From Siphonodentalium dalli (taxonomy: Eukaryota > Mollusca > Scaphopoda > Gadilida > Siphonodentaliidae): a stretch of DNA of 64,000 nucleotides. The notes beneath the pieces were generated by a model, which ran no database searches, was not told where the DNA came from, and saw only the letters and a program-made list of their open reading frames with translations. The DNA lies in assembly GCA_032622095.1 (NCBI GenBank), contig CP136061.1, forward strand, positions 235,555,815-235,619,814, read 5' to 3'. The position numbers and the translations under genes were made by a program. The stretch's first letter is position 1, and every line of letters begins with the position of its first letter. Of the stretch, positions 59,290 to 64,000 are shown in pieces.

Positions 59290-62020
59290 GCCACATTCAC
59301 TGTAAACATATTTATAAGACGTGATAATGTCACACATATTGAAACCAATGCTAAAGGCTATAGTGGAGACGAGAGGAACTCGGTCCAAGTCTCTGCCAGT
59401 GAACGTTTGTTAGACTGATTATGCAGACTGTTCCCATACTCCTCTATAACTGAATGACATACTGCCTGTCATTGGCAGCTAACCACGATTTATTTCTTCG
59501 CCATTATAATGTGTGTTGAGAATAGAATAGGTACTGCTTATCGTAGACAACAATCTGTTCTTCATTATAAGAAAATTATACATTTGTCTGTACAGTGTAA
59601 ATAGTTCCACAATTGATGGCCGAAGGAAGCAGTAATGTCCGTAATATGTAATAAGACCTGACAGTGGTAAGACGCGGAAATATATCCCCTCGCGCATGAA
59701 TATTAACACTCGTTGTCCGTGTACTATAACCTCGCACCGGCTTGAAAACATAGCGACGGTGGCAAGGCTCGCTATTGTCATTCATCGTGATAAAAAATAG
59801 TTCGATATATACATGAGATACGTGAATACGGACTTTATAGTCCTCAGAACATACTAATGAAGTCGAAAAAAACCACGGCTTCGATAAAAAAAGAAAGAGG
59901 ATGGTATATATATACATCGGCTACCTCTTTTTTGTGTTGTCGTTCTTGCATACCCACGTGCATAATGTAATATGTTGATCACAAATAAGACAGGGATATA
60001 ATCGTGATCTGCTACATTGGCTGCTAAAATTCCAATATATATATGTTATCAATGTGGTGTAGTCCTAATCATACATATAGCCATACGGGCCAGGGAGGTT
60101 GGGCCCTCCCAAACGTTTTTAAAGCTCAAAATTCGGGCAAATTGGAGATATTTTCGGGGAGTTTTCTGACAAATTGAATGGTATTTGAGGGGGAAATTAC
60201 ATTATTTTTCTAAATTTTGCCCGAATTATACATGTACATATGTAAGGTTAATTTTTAATATATGTTGTTATATTTATGTGTGTAAGGTATATTCTACACA
60301 ACTGTGTTACAACCATGAGGATATCATGTAAAACAATTCTGGCAAAAAGTCTCAGCCCCCCCCCCTAAACATTCGGGCGCCCGGACGGCTATGGGCCTTC
60401 CCGTGATGGCGTATTCGAGCAAGACCGCTCTCTTCAGGCTATATATAGAATGATGGCATATGTCGTCATTGCACCATATCGCATGACCACGTGCCCAGCT
60501 ATCCTCCTCAATGACTATTATTTGTCTAACACGACAGGCCTGATCTTTATAAATCCAAACGCTATTGAGTTTGAGCAATGAAGCGTGACGTCACCAGGAA
60601 GACATGATTACTGCAGCCATGTTACCGGAAGTCTGTCATTCGAGAATCTCGCAGAGAACGTGACATTACTTGAAATACAAGTGATTGATGGCCGGCTGGC
60701 ATGTGATTTGGGTCGCGCGTTAAATTTTTTGATACTACATATAGGAGACGAGGGAATGATACAAATACTGATAATTCGCATTCGGAGATTGCATGTAGTT
60801 TTTCCCTTACAACTTAAATCTGACCATAAAAAACATATTCTTATTTATGGTCACGCGACGCCAAAAGTGAATCGTTCAATTTTACCAATCACTTTCATGA
60901 GATCAAATTTGAATAATTTCTCGCCGTTTGAAGCATTTATGTCGTTTAAATAAGTTTCTCTATTCAAGTGATAATTATCAGATAGTTTTAGAAATGTCCG
61001 CTGTTCTACTTTCATAGAATAAAAATGTCATTGTTTATTTACAGTATGTGTATTCTTGTACTCGTCCAGATTGTGGTGAAAACTCATGACAATGACCTTT
61101 TCACCACAACCTGCTGGACTCGCACAAGAAAAATACATACATATTCCCGTTGCAAAAGTTGACGGTTCGCGTTGTTTATCTGTGATCCATGGTGTGTCGC
61201 GGTCATTCGTTGTCGTATATATATAGTGAGTCCACCACCGTGTTGATTATATAGCGCCTCACTAAAATCCTCACCAGTCAAGCTTTTGGGTTTTAGTGGT
61301 TCACCGCGAATCATCCCGCTCCCAAATCGCCACGGTGTTGAGTGATTTGTCTATGGCACACTATTTACATACTGTATAATTGGTTACACTTATACACGCG
61401 ACAACAAGTAGATGCTACGATCTTGAACGATTTTCGCCCATACTTGGTTACACTTATGTTAGTCGATGGAAAAGAGCTTGATTCTCAAATCACCGTGACA
61501 TCAGGCGCATGAACTGTTTGAATAAAACACGAGCATACTCGTAGTTAATTTGTCGGAAAATCTAATTGGTCTCGGGACAAATACAATATATTCCCGTAGC
61601 GTCACTCGAAGTCGTTGTTTGGCGTTCTATAAATGAAGCGTAAGCGGTCTGTATGGGAAGCGTGCTCGGGAATATCGAGGGATATAACCGACAAAAAAAC
61701 ATGGAGAAGTTTTGGCGAAATCCATTGTTCCAACAGTCCAAACTAATCTTTCCAATCCGCACATGTGGCGAGATGTCGGTGCATTGTCATATCATCTGCC
61801 GAGATTTAATTGTTTTAAAGTGTCCCCCATTGTGCGCATGTTGAGAATATTGCGAGCATGGTGATGTCATTAGAGTGCTGTAGATGTCGTTAGAATCATT
61901 TGGTGTCAGTTAATATTTAGCGACATGTGTGAAATGTCGTTCATACTTTATTCTTTATTTACCAGTTCGGTTTATTTGATTACGCGCGCCGCGTGTATAT
62001 ATACTAATGTACACATTATT
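59290..62020. other. Spacer with no recognisable gene
   Basis: About 60077-60391 may be a small element with imperfect inverted ends (atagccatacgggc against atagccgtccgggc, inverted). The frames at 59479-59917 and 60585-60953 have no recognisable domain. Confidence 0.4.
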
Positions 62021-62331
62021 GTTTCGCCTGGGCGCTGCCATAGCGCATGGGGGTTCTATTTGTAGAATGTTAATTATTGGGACACATTAAAAGTTGTAGT
62101 GCGACCCCGAGTCTGAGCTGTAGTGCGACCCGAGGCCGAGCCCAGTAAAAGGTATAGTTGAGAATTTCAATTTCGTTTATTGGCGTTTAAATTATGTCAA
62201 TAATGTTGATTTTTGGTTTGTGATGAGCTATGCCAATTACAAATAACAGAAATGAAAAAGATTCTATAATTACAATCATGGGCATATAATATATTATCTT
62301 GGGCGTGTTACCATTTCTGACTATGGTTTTA
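62021..62331 (-). repeat. Dispersed family F, right copy of an inverted pair
   Basis: Inverse of 58291-58589, from 'gtttcgcctgggcgctgcca' to 'ctgactatggtttt'. Together the two bracket about 3.4 kb. Confidence 0.88.
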
Positions 62332-62389
62332 TTGTAAACTATATATAGGCGGTTTATTGCACAGAGTTTTATAGCGGAATCCGTATCTG

Positions 62390-62785
62390 TGGTCCTCGCT
62401 GGCCATGATAACGACTCACACTGTCGCCGGTCCCCTTCGTACACTCGGTCCTCGCTGGCCGTGATAACGACTCACACTGTCGCCGGTCCCCTTCGTACAC
62501 TCGGTCCTCGCTGGCCGTGATAACGACTCACACTGTCGCCGGTCCCCTTCGTACACTCGGTCCTCGCTGGCCGTGATAACGACTCACACTGTCGCCGGTC
62601 CCCTTCGTACACTCGGTCCTCGCTGGCCGTGATAACGACCCACACTGTCGCCCGTCCCCTTCGTACACTCGGTCCTCGCTGGCCGTGATAACGACTCACA
62701 CTGTCGCCCGTCCCCTTCGTACACTCGGTCCTCGCTAGCCGTGATAACGACCCACATTGTCGCCCGTCCCCTTCGTAGACTCGCA
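62390..62785. repeat. 56-bp minisatellite, seven units
   Basis: Units start with 'ggccgtgataacgac' or close variants at 62401, 62457, 62513, 62569, 62625, 62681 and 62737. The first copies are nearly identical, and changes accumulate to the right. Because 56 is not a multiple of three, the repeated peptide frames across it are artefacts. Confidence 0.95.
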
Positions 62786-63064
62786 AATTTGCCATGCATT
62801 CTTTTGCAGGTATTTCGGTATAGAGGGCTAGAATGTGCCAGAAACCAAACGCGAAAATGCTTATCAAATGCAAATTTTCCGCGCCTAACTACATGATTAG
62901 TCAAATGTATGTATGTCCACCAGTAGCGATGCATTTGTCCTGCACATATCATGCAATTATCTCATAAGAATCAATAATACAGGTATTTAAGGCAATGTGT
63001 TAGTAGCACCGTTACATTTGGAACTATCGAAATGTTACTTCTCATTTCGGTATATAGTTTTGAG

Positions 63065-63765
63065 TGATTTTAGCGATTTTTGTTTTGAAGCAACATGATC
63101 AACATGCATATATGATGTGTTGTAGTAACTGGCTCAATTTAATTGGATTTGTTTATTGGAATAACTGTTGCAACTTCGGTAGATGTTTCCATGGCCTGCG
63201 ACACAGGTTCAGGAACTAAAGTGTTATCGGTCTGGTCAAATTCTGTTGCTTGCGCTATACGAATGATGTTGGTTTGACTGTTGTCTGTCTGTGTGCTGGC
63301 ATCAGCACACTTTTTTGTAGACACGACATGAGTATGTGATTGATGGTCAAGAACCAACTATTTTCTTTGCAGCGAAATAGGATAGATATTGCTCAGTCCC
63401 ATATGGAACACGTATACGATCCATTGCAGCATGTGAACCTTGATAGTTAGAAATTGTATGTGGTGGTTTGGTGCCATCCTTATGGTCTTTGTCCAGAATC
63501 ACAACTAGACAACAGGACCAAAATACAACAGATGACAGAAATGTAATCTGTAACACTGTCGAAAGGCGTGACCAGCCGATTGATTGAGTCGGATCAACTC
63601 CATCGTCCGCCTTGACGAGATGTATAGGACCGAAGAAGACCACGAACTAAGCCGTATCCGCAGGTCGATGCCTCATGTAATACTGCCGCCCTATAGTACC
63701 TCAAAGACTCCTGCACCAAACCTCACGGGATGTACCCCACGACAAACAGGGTGCTACATTATATT
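63065..63765 (-). mobile_element. R1 copy 4: 5' leader plus ORF1 remnant, minus strand
   Basis: 63555-63765 matches, inverted, the leader of copy 3 ('gattgattgag', 'ggtcgatg', 'agggtgctaca' blocks). 63065-63470 is the ORF1 C-terminal half. The ORF1 part between them, including the zinc knuckle, is missing. The 3' region is not recognisable below 63065. Confidence 0.75.
63139..63470 (-). pseudogene. ORF1 remnant (R1 copy 4)
   Basis: On the minus strand, 'GSHAAMDRIRVPYG' and 'SYFAAKKIVG' (63365-63460) are the segment that follows the zinc knuckle in this protein family. After a stop, 'KKCADASTQTDNSQTN' and 'VPEPVSQAMETSTEVA' (63150-63330) continue in another frame. It is a pseudogene with at least one shift; the CCHC knuckle is deleted. 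Confidence 0.75.
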
Positions 63766-63914
63766 GTATTGCCGTATATTTTATATCTATGTATTGTTCA
63801 TATATATCGCATAATATATAATCCGTTCCATTGCATCACAACTACAATTATCTATATCATATCATGTTTCCCATATTTAAATCTTATCTTACATAATCTT
63901 AAAAATATTTCGTT

Positions 63915-64000
63915 CTTTATTTGGGTCGGGTTGTGACGGGTTGGGGCGGATTGTCCCTGGTCGCGTTGTCCCGGATCGATTGGGTCGGATTGTCCCTGGG
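63915..64000. repeat. Short tandem motif at the window edge
   Basis: Variants of gggtcggattgtccctgg are repeated about four times and run off the end of the window. Confidence 0.75.

Noticed and set aside
60585-60953. A 122-codon frame outside known repeats
   Set aside because: It is the longest such frame in its region but has no recognisable motif. A frame of this length is not unexpected by chance in 64 kb read six ways.
58291-62331. LTR retrotransposon with 300-bp LTRs
   Set aside because: The two copies are inverted and not direct, and no gag, pol or primer-binding site is visible between them.
62472-62952. Frames of 122-133 codons containing ECTKGTGDSV-type repeats
   Set aside because: By-product of the 56-bp minisatellite. 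Three units are needed to regain phase, which explains the apparent peptide periodicity.

Overview
This window looks like intergenic DNA from an animal nuclear genome that is dense with repeats. It is AT-rich and has no intact gene longer than short chance reading frames. It carries several classes of eukaryotic transposon: non-LTR retrotransposons with CCHC zinc knuckles or reverse-transcriptase motifs, Helitrons with TC...CTAG ends, hAT-type elements with 8-bp duplications, many TTAA- and TA-flanked inverted-repeat elements, and many minisatellites. The overall repertoire suggests a marine invertebrate, perhaps a mollusc or other lophotrochozoan. That placement is inference and is weak. No operon, CRISPR array, rRNA or tRNA gene was found, and no host exon could be established.

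Layout. 1-410 is a 185-bp tandem repeat. 1183-12010 holds two old, diverged copies (A about 1183-6634, B about 6635-12010) of one roughly 5.4-kb noncoding unit. Each unit is built around two opposed arrays of a short motif (cccaaacca...gagtgt). Copy B was later hit by a 1.35-kb element with a 9-bp target duplication (6960-8306) and by a 209-bp TTAA element (9671-9879); copy A still shows the empty TTAA site. 12.3-19.3 kb is low-information DNA with small hAT-like and TTAA elements and the first of four copies of a retroelement here called R1. 19.3-26.1 kb holds two longer R1 copies, interrupted by a hAT MITE, a TA-flanked MITE and a TTAA MITE. 27.1-30.5 kb is a decayed CR1/L2-like LINE on the minus strand, split by a 1.3-kb inverted-repeat element and by the 3' fragment of a second LINE. 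33.9-35.8 kb is a head-to-tail array of three Helitrons; two relatives lie at 47.2-48.0 and 49.4-50.1 kb. 36-46 kb is mostly featureless. 50.6-53 kb and 57.5-58.2 kb hold fold-back and TTAA elements. 58.3-62.3 kb is bracketed by 300-bp inverted repeats. 62.4-62.8 kb is a 56-bp minisatellite, and 63.1-63.8 kb is the fourth R1 copy.

How the parts relate. There is no gene network to describe; the content is a history of nested insertions. Two observations stand out. First, R1 copies carry an ORF1-type (gag-like, CCHC) remnant that runs straight into a shared 3' region with a TTGATTGA-type tail and no ORF2. One short copy has a clear 14-bp target duplication. This suggests an ORF1-only retroelement mobilised in trans by another LINE, comparable in logic to mammalian HAL1. 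Second, a nearly perfect 69-bp hairpin recurs seven times or more inside mobile elements that have unrelated termini (TTAA and TA families), so it behaves like an exchangeable module.
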